Shown here in pieces: positions 33,880 through 42,715 of a DNA stretch of 61,771 nt. A program made the position numbers and the translations under genes. The stretch comes from an uncultured Oscillospiraceae bacterium (GTDB lineage Bacteria; Bacillota; Clostridia; Oscillospirales; Oscillospiraceae): the NCBI GenBank assembly GCA_947625815.1, contig CANQPU010000012.1:1-61771 (forward strand). The letters are read 5' to 3'. How positions within the stretch are numbered: position 1 is the stretch's first letter; each line of letters opens with the position of its first letter. Below the pieces are notes generated by a model. That model was not told where the DNA came from, searched no databases, and saw nothing but the letters and a program-made list of their open reading frames with translations.

Positions 33880-36507
33880 ATGAAGACTCTGAAGAAGACC
33901 CTGTGCTTGGTCTTGGCGGTAGTCATGGTAGTCGGAGTGCTGATCATTCCTGCGAATGCGGCCTACGACGACTTTACTGACGTCGAAACGGTCAAGCACC
34001 CTGCGGCCGCGAAGGTGCTCAATGCGCTGGGCATTTTCACCGGCTACAGCGACACCACCTTTGGCCCCGGCGAGACGCTGACCCGCGCTCAGGGCGCCAC
34101 CATCATTGCCAGGGCAATGCTCACCCCCACTGAGGCGGCCAAGCTGCCCGCGGTCAACAGCTTCAAGGACGTGACCGCCGCTTTCGGCTGGGCTGCCGGC
34201 CCCATCAACTTCTGCATGCAGCAGGGGATCGTCAGCGGCCACGGCAACGGCATCTTCGACCCCAATGGCGAGCTTACGGGCTATCAGCTGGCCAAGATGC
34301 TTCTCGTCATCATGGGCGTCGGCGAGGGCAGTGATTACACCGGCAACGGCTATGAGATGCAGGTCCATCTGGACGCCGTTAACTGCGGCCTGTTCAAGGA
34401 GATCACCGGTGTTGACTACAACAAGCCCATCGCCCGCGAGAACGCGGCTCAGATGCTGTTCAACGCCATCAAGTATAATCCCTCCGGCGTGGTCTCCACG
34501 ACCTATGTTGTCTGGGATGACGGCGTCGACGGCAATGGCCAGCAGGATGCGGGTGAGGAAGTGCTCTACAATGACGTTGACCAGTTCATGGCCCTTGGCT
34601 TCCTGATGAGCAAGGAAAATGCCCGTATGAGGAAGAACGATATCCCTGTCGGCTCCATCGGCGGCCGCGTCTTCGGACTTTCCGAAGGCACCACCAATGA
34701 TGAGTTCATGCGGGAAATCAAGACCTGGGTTGCCACCTACAACACCCCCAGCACCGCGGACGACGTCACGGTCAAGCTCGGCCTGCCCGACAGTAAGGTC
34801 TATACCAATAGGGTCACCATTGAGCAGATCGGCATCGACATGGGCATCACCGAAGTGGGCAAGAATTATACGCTCGAGGTCTGGGAGGATGGCGTGAAGG
34901 ATACGGATCATTCCGGCACCTATAAAAGACGGGAAGCCCATGGTGTTGCGGATGCTGTCCTTGGCGGAACCGGTACGCGTGTTGAGGTTGTCCCTGTCAC
35001 CGCTACTTCCTTCAAGGTCTACGTCATCAACACCTACGTCAAGAAGCTGGTGACCACCAGTCCCACCGGTGACATCATCCCCGCTGTCTCGGCTTCCCCT
35101 ACCAACAACGGGGCTCCCCGTAAAATCAAGCTTGATTCTCACGGCAGCACTGCTATTGAGTATACGACCAATGACTTCGCTGAGGGCGATGTGATTATCT
35201 ACAATGTGGGCACGAATCCGAACGACCGCACCAAAAAGGTTGGCGTGAATGTTATGAAGCCCACATACATCACCGGCAACATCAGCCGTCTGACCGCGAC
35301 CGGCGTGGCGACCATCGGCGCCACCACCTATGTGAAGGCCCAGCATTACGATTACAATAGGGCGTTGGATAACGACCCGTTCGCTACCGCCACCGCCTCC
35401 TATGTCTTCTATCTTGACAGCTACAACAATGTTATCTATGTTGACAACACGACCGGCCCGGCCGCTGTTGAGAATTACCTCTATGTGGTCGATTTCGCCG
35501 CCATTCCGGCTGAAAGCACCGGCGGAGACCATCTCTTTGTGCCCGGCACCACCACCGCCGCTGCGGCTCAGGCCAAGGTCATCGACCTGAAGACCGGCAA
35601 CCTGCTCCTGGTCAACGTGGCCGTCAGCTACAACAGCGTTGACAGGCAGTATCACTTCGTGAACGCCAATGGCACTCCGGGCGCTGCGATCACCGCGAGG
35701 ATTCCTGCGGGCAGCGGCGCGGTATTCGGCCTGAAGCCCTTCAAGGTCCTTGACGACGGCACCTACGCCATCAGCAAGGATGAGACTGTTGACAATGTTG
35801 ACACGCTCACTCTCGCCGGCGGCAATCCGACGCTTGCGACTCTCCCCAGCATCTATGCCACCTCCGCCACCAAGACCACCGTGGTCACCCTGAACAAGGA
35901 TGCCAACGGCGTGATCGTCAGCGGCACGGTGAACGAGTACACCGGTTACAATGACTTCCCGGTGGCCGGCATCAACACCGCCAACGCGGTCGCCAAGTAT
36001 GTTAAGAGAAATCGCGACGGCGTGGCCACCTCCGTCATTGTGGTGCTTGATCCCGCCAAGAAGGCCGAGAGCTACAAGTACGCCCTCTATGTCGGCGAAG
36101 CAGGCACCGCGCTAATCAACGGTAGGCCTACACCTCTCTATCAGTGGATCGTTGACGGCGAGACTGTCTACCTGACCCACGGCGCCAGCGTTGGTACGCT
36201 TTCTCGTAACAGAGTTTACACCATCGACGCTGTTGACGGGCATATCAGCGAGAATCCTGGTACTGCCACTGCGGTCATCAGCAGTGGGGAGAGTGTTACG
36301 AGCACTGACGCCGGCTACTTCATCACGGTGAGCGGCCTTTACAACATGGCTCCTGAGTGCGTTATCCTCAAGTATACCGCTGCCACTAACACTTACAGCG
36401 TCCTCACCGGCCTGACCAAGAATGATAGTGTCACCGCCTACGGTGTCACCACCACCAGTCCCTCCGGCACGACTCGTACCGTCTATCTGGTCATCGTAAC
36501 TGCCTGA
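33880..36507 (+). CDS. S-layer-homology domain surface protein
   Basis: An 875-residue secreted protein. The signal peptide is residues 1-27 (KKTLCLVLAVVMVVGVLIIP, cleavage after ANA). Three SLH domains follow at about 29-85 (FTDVETVKHPAAAKVL, GIFTGYSDTTFGPGETLTR), about 92-150 (FKDVTAAFGWAAGPINF, GIVSGHGNGIFDPNGELT) and about 160-200. The rest, rich in Thr, Val and Asn, is beta-strand-like with no enzyme motif. It would attach to secondary cell-wall polymer and form part of a surface layer. AAGGAGG lies just upstream. Codon use differs from neighbours (more GTT, GCT and GAC mixes), consistent with very high expression. A strong promoter, a 500-nt leader and a terminator make it a single-gene unit. 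Confidence 0.88.
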   Translation: MKTLKKTLCLVLAVVMVVGVLIIPANAAYDDFTDVETVKHPAAAKVLNALGIFTGYSDTTFGPGETLTRAQGATIIARAMLTPTEAAKLPAVNSFKDVTAAFGWAAGPINFCMQQGIVSGHGNGIFDPNGELTGYQLAKMLLVIMGVGEGSDYTGNGYEMQVHLDAVNCGLFKEITGVDYNKPIARENAAQMLFNAIKYNPSGVVSTTYVVWDDGVDGNGQQDAGEEVLYNDVDQFMALGFLMSKENARMRKNDIPVGSIGGRVFGLSEGTTNDEFMREIKTWVATYNTPSTADDVTVKLGLPDSKVYTNRVTIEQIGIDMGITEVGKNYTLEVWEDGVKDTDHSGTYKRREAHGVADAVLGGTGTRVEVVPVTATSFKVYVINTYVKKLVTTSPTGDIIPAVSASPTNNGAPRKIKLDSHGSTAIEYTTNDFAEGDVIIYNVGTNPNDRTKKVGVNVMKPTYITGNISRLTATGVATIGATTYVKAQHYDYNRALDNDPFATATASYVFYLDSYNNVIYVDNTTGPAAVENYLYVVDFAAIPAESTGGDHLFVPGTTTAAAAQAKVIDLKTGNLLLVNVAVSYNSVDRQYHFVNANGTPGAAITARIPAGSGAVFGLKPFKVLDDGTYAISKDETVDNVDTLTLAGGNPTLATLPSIYATSATKTTVVTLNKDANGVIVSGTVNEYTGYNDFPVAGINTANAVAKYVKRNRDGVATSVIVVLDPAKKAESYKYALYVGEAGTALINGRPTPLYQWIVDGETVYLTHGASVGTLSRNRVYTIDAVDGHISENPGTATAVISSGESVTSTDAGYFITVSGLYNMAPECVILKYTAATNTYSVLTGLTKNDSVTAYGVTTTSPSGTTRTVYLVIVTA

Positions 36508-36554
36508 ATCCCCGGATCCGCCGCAAGGCGATCCTGAAACCCGAAAAGAGTTTC

Positions 36555-36586
36555 CCCGCCCCGGGCATTGCCCGGGGCGGGCTTTT
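36555..36586 (+). terminator. Intrinsic terminator of the S-layer gene
   Basis: CCCGCCCCGGGC, loop att, GCCCGGGGCGGG, then CTTTT. Confidence 0.92.
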
Positions 36587-36711
36587 GCGTCCGGGGCCGC
36601 GGAAAAAAGAAAATCCTGTCTGGATACCTGCGAAAATGTCGAATCCGGGAGGGGAAAAACGGCGAAAGGTTATTCAATGATACAAGCTTTTGCGCGGGAC
36701 GAGTTTTGTCC

Positions 36712-36740
36712 TTGACTCTTGAAATCCGCTACCCTATAAT
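36712..36740 (+). promoter_or_regulatory. Promoter of the purine block
   Basis: -35 TTGACT (36712-36717), 17-bp spacer, -10 TATAAT (36735-36740). Confidence 0.85.
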
Positions 36741-36751
36741 ATTTAAAGAAG

Positions 36752-36810
36752 ATACCGTTGTCCGACCGCTTGCAGATATCATTTGTGTGGTCGGTATTTT
36801 TATTTTTGAA
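36752..36810 (+). terminator. Leader terminator/attenuator before purE
   Basis: CCGACC (36762-36767) pairs with GGTCGG (36789-36794), followed by TATTTTTATTTTT. ATACC just upstream (36752) can pair with GGTAT across a bulge, so two foldings share the same 3' strand. It lies between the promoter and purE, so transcription may be controlled by attenuation. The sequence does not fit the guanine/adenine riboswitch consensus. Confidence 0.6.
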
Positions 36811-36819
36811 GGTGGAGCC

Positions 36820-37314
36820 ATGAAAAAAGTGGGGATCCTGATGGGCAGCGCCAGCGACCTGCCCGTCGTCGAAAAGGCCTTTGACACTCTGCGGGAGTTT
36901 GGCGTGCCCTTTGAGGCCCACGTCTTCTCCGCGCACCGGACCCCGGAGGAGGCCCGGGATTTCGCCCTCCATGCCCGGGAAAACGGCTTCGGGGCGCTGA
37001 TCTGCGCCGCCGGGATGGCCGCGCACCTGGCGGGGGCCGCGGCGGCCAACACTACCCTGCCCGTCATCGGCATCCCCTGCAAATCAAGCGCGCTGGAGGG
37101 GATGGACGCCCTCTTGAGCACCGTTATGATGCCCCCCGGCATCCCCGTGGCCACCGTGGCCATCAACGGCGCGCGGAACGCGGCCCTGCTGGCCGTGCAG
37201 ATCCTGGCCGTCAGCGACGGGGAGCTGGCCGCGAAGCTGGACCTGGACCGGGCCGCCGGGGCGGAGAAGGTCCTGAAAAGCGACGGGGAGCTGAACGCGT
37301 CGCTGAAAGAGTAA
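36820..37314 (+). CDS. purE: N5-carboxyaminoimidazole ribonucleotide mutase
   Basis: A 164-residue PurE catalysing N5-CAIR to CAIR in purine synthesis. It has [18 protein letters not shown] at the N-terminus, with the substrate-binding GSxSD, then [10 protein letters not shown] and [24 protein letters not shown] and [12 protein letters not shown]. The start has GGTGGAGCC upstream. It is first in the block after an attenuator-like leader; purF lies 75 bp downstream. Confidence 0.95.
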   Translation: MKKVGILMGSASDLPVVEKAFDTLREFGVPFEAHVFSAHRTPEEARDFALHARENGFGALICAAGMAAHLAGAAAANTTLPVIGIPCKSSALEGMDALLSTVMMPPGIPVATVAINGARNAALLAVQILAVSDGELAAKLDLDRAAGAEKVLKSDGELNASLKE

Positions 37315-37389
37315 GGCCGTTTCAAAACGAAAGGCCCCCGGGCGCGGTCCGGGGGAGCCGAACATTCAAATCATGCAAAGGAGATCCAT

Positions 37390-38814
37390 ATGGGCGGTTT
37401 TTTTGGCGTGACAAGCAGGCGTAACGCGGTGTGGGACGTCTTTTTCGGGACGGACTACCACTCCCACCTGGGCACCCGGCGGGGCGGCATGGCCGCGTGG
37501 AGTCCCGAGGCCGGTCTGCAAAGGGAGATCCACAACATCGAGAACACCCCCTTCCGGACCAAGTTTGAGGAGGACGCCAGTGAGCTTACGGGCCCCTCCT
37601 GCATCGGGTGCATCTCGGACACCGACCCCCAGCCTATCCTCATACGGTCCCACCTGGGCGTTTACGCCGTCAGTATGGTGGGCATCATCCGGAACATGGA
37701 CGAGCTGACGAACCGCTTTCTGGACGCCACCTACGGGCATTTTGAGGCCATGGGCGGCGGGAAGGTGAACCAGTGCGAGCTGGTGGCGGCCCTCATCAAC
37801 CAGCAGAGGACCTTTGAGGACGGCATACGCTTCGCTCAGGAGAAGATCGAGGGCACCGTGTCTCTGCTCATCCTGACCGACCGGGGCGAGATCATCGCCG
37901 CCCGGGACAGGATGGGGCGGCTTCCCATCATCATCGGCCGCAGCGACGAGGGGTACTGCGTGAGCTTTGAGTCCTTCGCCTTTGAAAAGCTGGGGTACAG
38001 CTATGTGCGGGACCTGGGGCCGGGGGAGATATGCCGCGTCACCGCGGACGGCTGGGAGACCACCGGCAAGGCGGGGGAGCGGATGAAGATCTGCACGTTC
38101 CTGTGGACCTACTACGGCTATCCCAACAGCCGGTACGAGGGGCGGAACGTGGAGGTGAGCCGGGGCGCCAACGGCCGGCTCATGGCCAAATATGACCGGG
38201 AGCACAACGGCATCCCGGACGTGGACTACGTCTGCGGCGTGCCGGACTCCGGCGTGGGCCACGCCATCGGCTACTCCAACGAGTCGGGCATCGACTACGC
38301 CCGGCCCTTCATCAAATACACCCCCACCTGGCCCCGGTCCTTCATGCCCACCCGGCAGGAGGTCCGCAATCAGGTGGCGAAAATGAAGCTGATCCCCGTC
38401 CACGAGCTGATCGAGGGGAAGAAGCTCCTCTTTGTGGACGACTCCATCGTCCGCGGCACGCAGCTGGCCGGGACGGTGGATTTCCTCCGGAACAACGGGG
38501 CCAAAGAGCTGCACATGCGCTCGGCCTGCCCGCCCATTATGTACGGCTGCAAGTACCTGAATTTCTCCCGCTCCACCAGTGAGATGGAGCTGATCGCCCG
38601 CCGGACCATCAAGACCCTGGAGGGGGAGGAGGGCTTCGGCCACGCCGACGAGTATGTGGACGGCACCACGGCGCGGGGCCGGGCCATGCGGGAGCACATC
38701 TGCAAGACGCTGAAATTCGACTCCCTGGAGTATCAGACGCTGGATGGGACATTAAGCGCCATCGGAATAGATAAGTGCAAATTGTGCACTTATTGCTGGA
38801 ATGGGGAGGAGTGA
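37390..38814 (+). CDS. purF: Amidophosphoribosyltransferase-like protein lacking the N-terminal Cys
   Basis: 474 residues. It matches glutamine PRPP amidotransferase: HSHLGTRRGGMA and IGCISDTDPQP in the glutaminase-like half, DRMGRLPIIIG, VCGVPDSGVGHAIGY, and the PRPP loop LLFVDDSIVRGT near 355. The usual catalytic Cys directly after the initiator Met is a Gly here (MGGFFGV). The classical N-terminal nucleophile is therefore absent. It may use free ammonia or another donor, or this may be a feature of a whole subfamily. The C-terminus has CKLCTYCWNG, possibly metal binding. It lies between purE and purM in the purine block; GGAG precedes the start. Confidence 0.85.
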   Translation: MGGFFGVTSRRNAVWDVFFGTDYHSHLGTRRGGMAAWSPEAGLQREIHNIENTPFRTKFEEDASELTGPSCIGCISDTDPQPILIRSHLGVYAVSMVGIIRNMDELTNRFLDATYGHFEAMGGGKVNQCELVAALINQQRTFEDGIRFAQEKIEGTVSLLILTDRGEIIAARDRMGRLPIIIGRSDEGYCVSFESFAFEKLGYSYVRDLGPGEICRVTADGWETTGKAGERMKICTFLWTYYGYPNSRYEGRNVEVSRGANGRLMAKYDREHNGIPDVDYVCGVPDSGVGHAIGYSNESGIDYARPFIKYTPTWPRSFMPTRQEVRNQVAKMKLIPVHELIEGKKLLFVDDSIVRGTQLAGTVDFLRNNGAKELHMRSACPPIMYGCKYLNFSRSTSEMELIARRTIKTLEGEEGFGHADEYVDGTTARGRAMREHICKTLKFDSLEYQTLDGTLSAIGIDKCKLCTYCWNGEE

Positions 38815-38816
38815 CT

Positions 38817-39020
38817 GGTTTTGAAGGCCTGACGGCCTTCAAAACCAAGGGGGAGACGTTACTGGCTTGAAAGGGCGATGCCCTTTCAATGCCAAGGGGG
38901 AGACGTGCGGAAAAATTCATTGAATTTTTCCGGCTGTTTTGCTCCGCGCACGGCCCGGAGGGCCGCACACTGCGCAAAACAAGAGGGATTTTTTCCGATG
39001 CACATGTCATCGGAAAAAAT
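38817..39020 (+). repeat. Four-hairpin dispersed element, copy B
   Basis: Starts 3 bp after the purF stop. An extra leading hairpin GGTTTTGAAGGCC/GGCCTTCAAAACC (38817-38846) and the linker AAGGGGGAGACGT come first. H0 AAAGGGC/GCCCTTT with GGC/GCC ends (38864-38893). H1 CGGAAAAATTCA/TGAATTTTTCCG (38908-38932). H2 TGTTTTGC/GCAAAACA (38935-38981) with inner CGGCCC/GGGCCG. Linker AAAACAAGAGGGATT. H3 ATTTTTTCCGATG/CATCGGAAAAAAT (38988-39020). Confidence 0.9.
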
Positions 39021-39062
39021 AATGAATCGTTTAGGGGAATACGGAAAGGAGCTAAACACCAG

Positions 39063-40103
39063 ATGAATGACTCCAAATCTGATTTTTACGCCTCGGCCGG
39101 GGTGGACATCACGGCGGGGTATAAGGCCGTGGAGCTGATGAAGAAGCACGTCCGGCGCACAGTGATCCCCGGGGCGGATGACGACATCGGCGGCTTCGGC
39201 GGCACGTTCGTCCCCGACCTCGCCGGGATGCGCGAACCGGTGCTGGTCTCCGGCACCGACGGCGTGGGCACCAAGATCAAGCTGGCCTTTGAGCTGGACC
39301 GCCACGACACCGTGGGCATCGACTGCGTGGCCATGTGCGTGAACGACATCATCTGCTGCGGCGCGAAGCCCCTCTTTTTCCTGGATTACATCGCCTGCGG
39401 CCGGAATTTCCCGGAGAAGATCGCCGCCATCGTGGGCGGCGTGGCCGAGGGGTGCGTCCGCGCCGGCTGTGCCCTCATCGGCGGGGAGACCGCCGAGCAC
39501 CCGGGACTCATGCCGGAGGAGGAGTACGATCTGGCCGGCTTCGCCGTGGGCATCGTGGACCGGGAGAAGGTCCTGAAGCCCGAATCCGTCCGGGAGGGGG
39601 ACGTCATCGTGGCGCTCCGGTCCTCCGGCGTCCACTCCAACGGCTTTTCGCTGGTGCGGAAGATCTTGGCCGACTCCGGCACCGCCCTGACGGAGACCTT
39701 TGACGAGCTGGGCGGGGGGAGCATCGGGGAGACGCTGTTGACCCCCACCAGGATCTATGTGAAGCCCGTGCTGGCCCTTTTGGACGAGGTGAAGGTCAAG
39801 TCCCTGGCCCACATCACCGGCGGCGGGTTCTATGAGAACATCCCCCGGGCCCTCCCGGAGGGACTGGGAGCGAAAATCGACAAGGAATCGCTGGACATCC
39901 TGCCCATCTTCGGGCTCCTCTCGCGCCTGGGGAACGTGCCGGAGCGGGAGATGTTCAACGTCTACAACATGGGCGTGGGCATGACGGTCATCGTCGCCCC
40001 GGAGGACGCGGACAAGACGCTGGAGATCCTGAAAAGGGCCGGCGAGGACGCCTACGTCTGCGGCGAGGTCGTCCGTTCGGAGGTGAGGATGCGGATATGC
40101 TGA
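39063..40103 (+). CDS. purM: Phosphoribosylformylglycinamidine cyclo-ligase (AIR synthetase)
   Basis: A 346-residue PurM. It has SAGVDITAGYKAVELMKKH at the start and LVSGTDGVGTKIKLAFE, the family motif. Further landmarks are DCVAMCVNDIICCGAKPLFFLDYIACG, GCALIGGETAEHPG, LRSSGVHSNGFSLVRKI and ITGGGFYENIPRALP. It converts FGAM to AIR with ATP. The start at 39063 uses AAAGGAG 11 bases upstream; a longer open frame upstream is only read-through of the hairpin repeat. The end overlaps purN by 7 bp. Confidence 0.96.
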   Translation: MNDSKSDFYASAGVDITAGYKAVELMKKHVRRTVIPGADDDIGGFGGTFVPDLAGMREPVLVSGTDGVGTKIKLAFELDRHDTVGIDCVAMCVNDIICCGAKPLFFLDYIACGRNFPEKIAAIVGGVAEGCVRAGCALIGGETAEHPGLMPEEEYDLAGFAVGIVDREKVLKPESVREGDVIVALRSSGVHSNGFSLVRKILADSGTALTETFDELGGGSIGETLLTPTRIYVKPVLALLDEVKVKSLAHITGGGFYENIPRALPEGLGAKIDKESLDILPIFGLLSRLGNVPEREMFNVYNMGVGMTVIVAPEDADKTLEILKRAGEDAYVCGEVVRSEVRMRIC

Positions 40104-40708
40104 AGGCGAGGATCGCGGTGCTGGTGTCCGGCGGGGGCACGAACCTGCAGGCGCTGATGGACGCGGAAACCAGCGGGAAGCTGGCCAGCGGCCAGATCGT
40201 GCTTGTGGTGTCCAACGTCCCCGGCGCTTACGCCCTGGAGCGGGCGAAAAGCCGGGGGATCGAGACGCTGACCCTCTCCCGGAAGGCCCTGGGCGGGCAG
40301 GAGGGCTTTGAAAGGGCGCTCCACGAGGCCCTGACGGAGCGGGGGATCGACCTCATCGTCCTGGCCGGGTTCCTCAGCATTCTCTCCGCCGGGTTCACCT
40401 CAAAATGGCCCGACCGCATCATCAACATCCACCCGGCGCTGATCCCCAGCTTCTGCGGCAAGGGGTTTTACGGCCTCCATGTCCATGAGGCCGCCCTCGC
40501 TTACGGGGTGAAGGTCACCGGGGCGACGGTGCATTTCGTCAACGAGGTGCCCGACGGCGGGCGGATCATCGCCCAAAAGGCCGTCTGTGTGCGGGACGGC
40601 GACACGCCGGAGATCCTGCAAAGGCGCGTCATGGAGGAGGCCGAGTGGGTGATCCTCCCCGAGGCCGCGGAGAAAGTCTCAAAAGAGATCATGGAGGGAA
40701 GAGCATGA
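40097..40708 (+). CDS. purN: Phosphoribosylglycinamide formyltransferase
   Basis: A 203-residue PurN using 10-formyltetrahydrofolate to formylate GAR. It has the N-terminal AVLVSGGGTNLQAL (phosphate loop), then VSNVPGAYALERA, VLAGFLSILSAGF, the catalytic NIHPALIPSF, and KVTGATVHFVNEVPDGGRII. Its start overlaps purM by 7 bp and its stop overlaps the next start (ATGA), so translation is coupled through the row. Confidence 0.95.
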   Translation: MLKARIAVLVSGGGTNLQALMDAETSGKLASGQIVLVVSNVPGAYALERAKSRGIETLTLSRKALGGQEGFERALHEALTERGIDLIVLAGFLSILSAGFTSKWPDRIINIHPALIPSFCGKGFYGLHVHEAALAYGVKVTGATVHFVNEVPDGGRIIAQKAVCVRDGDTPEILQRRVMEEAEWVILPEAAEKVSKEIMEGRA

Positions 40709-41409
40709 TTTACGACATCGGAAAGCTCCTGAGCGAGAACACCTACCCCGGCCGGGGCATCATCCTGGGCCGGTCCCGGGACGACAAAAAGGCCGTCGTC
40801 GCCTACTTCATCATGGGCCGGAGCCAGAACAGCCGCAACAGGATCTTTGAGGAGACGGCGGACGGCATCCGCACGCGGGCCTTCGACGAGAGCAGGATGT
40901 CCGACCCCAGCCTCATCATCTATCATCCGGTGCGCGTTTTGAGCGGCGTCACCATCGTCACCAACGGCGACCAGACGGACACCATCCGGGACGCTTTGAG
41001 GGAGGGGCACTGCTACCGCCACGCCCTTAAAAAGCGGACCTTCGAGCCAGACGGGCCCAACTGGACGCCCCGCATCTCCGGCGTGGTGGAGCCCGACGGG
41101 CAATACGCCCTGTCCATCCTGAAGTCCATGGACGGCGACCCCACGTGCTGCTGCCGGTACTTCTACGAATACGACCGGCCCATTGCCGGCGCCGGACACT
41201 TCATCCACACCTACCGGCGCGACGGGGACCCCATCCCCAGCTTTACGGGGGAGCCGGAGCGGATCGGCATCGAGGCGGAGAGCGCCGGGGAATTCGCGGA
41301 GCTTTTGTGGAAGAACCTGAACGAGGACAACAAGGTCTCGCTGTACGTCCGCTATATCGATATCGCGAGCGGCGAGGCCGACAGCGTCATCCTCAATAAG
41401 AACGTGTGA
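40705..41409 (+). CDS. purO: IMP cyclohydrolase, PurO family
   Basis: 234 residues, MIYDIGKLLSENTYPGRGI. It belongs to the stand-alone IMP cyclohydrolase family first known from archaea (PurO), which closes FAICAR to IMP, the last step of purine synthesis. The N-terminal YPGRGIILGRS, the MGRSQNSRNRIF segment and NGDQTDTI fit that family. It replaces the cyclohydrolase half of the usual bifunctional PurH. The start overlaps the purN stop; the AICAR transformylase follows 118 bp on. The assignment rests on motif memory and neighbours. Confidence 0.85.
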   Translation: MIYDIGKLLSENTYPGRGIILGRSRDDKKAVVAYFIMGRSQNSRNRIFEETADGIRTRAFDESRMSDPSLIIYHPVRVLSGVTIVTNGDQTDTIRDALREGHCYRHALKKRTFEPDGPNWTPRISGVVEPDGQYALSILKSMDGDPTCCCRYFYEYDRPIAGAGHFIHTYRRDGDPIPSFTGEPERIGIEAESAGEFAELLWKNLNEDNKVSLYVRYIDIASGEADSVILNKNV

Positions 41410-41414
41410 GGTGC

Positions 41415-41505
41415 CGGGCCCGCGGGCGGGTTTAGAACCCGCCCCTACAAGAACACGCCGCGTATCACCTCGTAGGGGAGGGTCCGTGACCCTCCCGCCG
41501 TACCG
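41415..41505. repeat. Pair of facing palindromes (REP-like)
   Basis: GGGCGGGT..ACCCGCCCCTAC (about 41424-41450) and GTAGGGGAGGGT..ACCCTCCC (about 41473-41500) face each other, sharing the CCCTAC/GTAGGG outer ends. They lie between purO and the transformylase gene, and resemble the REP-like intergenic palindromes seen in Firmicutes. Confidence 0.65.
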
Positions 41506-41527
41506 AATGACCGTAAAGGAGATCAAT

Positions 41528-42712
41528 ATGACTGAATTTGAACTGAAATATGGCTGCAATCCCAACCAGAAGCCGGCGAAGATCTTCATGCGCTCCGGGG
41601 CGGAGCTGCCCCTTGAGGTCCTGAACGGCCGGCCGGGGTATATCAACTTCCTGGACGCGCTGAACTCCTGGCAGCTGGTCCGGGAGCTCAAGGCGGAGAT
41701 CGGCCTTCCCGCCGCCGCCAGCTTCAAGCACGTCTCCCCCGCCGGCGCCGCCGTGGGGAACAGGCTCAGCGACGAGCTGAAGGCCGCGTGCTTCGTCCGG
41801 GACATCGAGGGGCTTGACGATTCCCCCCTGGCCTGCGCCTACGCCCGGGCCCGGGGCACCGACCGGATGAGCTCCTTTGGCGACTGGATCGCCCTCTCCG
41901 ACGTGTGCGACGTGACCACCGCTAAGATCATCAAGCGGGAGGTCAGCGACGGCGTCATCGCCCCGGGCTACACCCCCGAGGCGCTGGAGATCCTCTCCGC
42001 CAAGAAAAAGGGCGGCTACAACGTGGTGAGGATCGACGCCGGGTACGTCCCCGCCCATGAGGAGACCAAGGAGGTCTTCGGCGTCACCTTCTCCCAGGGG
42101 AGAAACGACTTCAAGATCGACCGCGAGCTTTTGAAAAACGTGGTGACGGCGAATCGGGAGATCCCGGAATTCGCGAAGAGGGACCTGATCATCAGCCTCA
42201 TCACCCTCAAATACACCCAGTCCAACTCCGTCTGCTTCGCCGCCGACGGCCAGGCCATAGGCGTGGGCGCGGGCCAGCAGAGCCGCATCCACTGCACCCG
42301 CCTTGCCGGCGGCAAGGCCGATACCTGGCACCTGAGACAGTCCCAGCGGGTCCTGGAGCTGCCCTTCCTGAAGGGCCTGGGCCGCGCCGACCGGGACAAC
42401 GTGATCGACGGCTACATCAACCACAACGAGGAGGACGTCACCGCCGACGGCGTGTGGCAGCGGTACTTCACCGAGCGGCCCCGGTACTTCTCCGCCGAGG
42501 AGCAGCGGGAGTATCTGGACAGGATCACCCACGTCTCCCTGGGCTCCGACGCCTTCTTCCCCTTCGGGGACAACATCGAGCGGGCCCATAAGAGCGGCGT
42601 CCGGTACGTGGCTGAGCCGGGCGGGTCCGTCCGGGACGACAACGTCATCGAGGTCGCGGACAAATACGGCATGGCCATGGCGTTCACAGGCATGAGGCTC
42701 TTTCATCACTGA
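41528..42712 (+). CDS. purH: AICAR transformylase, stand-alone (PurH transformylase domain)
   Basis: 394 residues. Only the formyltransferase half of PurH is present; the IMP-cyclohydrolase domain is missing and is supplied by the purO neighbour. It has LKYGCNPNQKPAKI (AICARFT start), AASFKHVSPAGAAVG, RDIEGLDDSPLACAYARARG, GVGAGQQSRIHCTRLA and LGSDAFFPFGDNIERAH. It formylates AICAR to FAICAR. The start at 41528 follows AAAGGAGATCAAT; the open frame upstream is palindrome read-through. Confidence 0.9.
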   Translation: MTEFELKYGCNPNQKPAKIFMRSGAELPLEVLNGRPGYINFLDALNSWQLVRELKAEIGLPAAASFKHVSPAGAAVGNRLSDELKAACFVRDIEGLDDSPLACAYARARGTDRMSSFGDWIALSDVCDVTTAKIIKREVSDGVIAPGYTPEALEILSAKKKGGYNVVRIDAGYVPAHEETKEVFGVTFSQGRNDFKIDRELLKNVVTANREIPEFAKRDLIISLITLKYTQSNSVCFAADGQAIGVGAGQQSRIHCTRLAGGKADTWHLRQSQRVLELPFLKGLGRADRDNVIDGYINHNEEDVTADGVWQRYFTERPRYFSAEEQREYLDRITHVSLGSDAFFPFGDNIERAHKSGVRYVAEPGGSVRDDNVIEVADKYGMAMAFTGMRLFHH

Positions 42713-42715
42713 TCT

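Noticed and set aside
36741-36820. Purine riboswitch before purE
   Set aside because: The junction consensus (TATA...ATATGG...GTTTCTACC...) is absent; only a terminator-like stem is visible.
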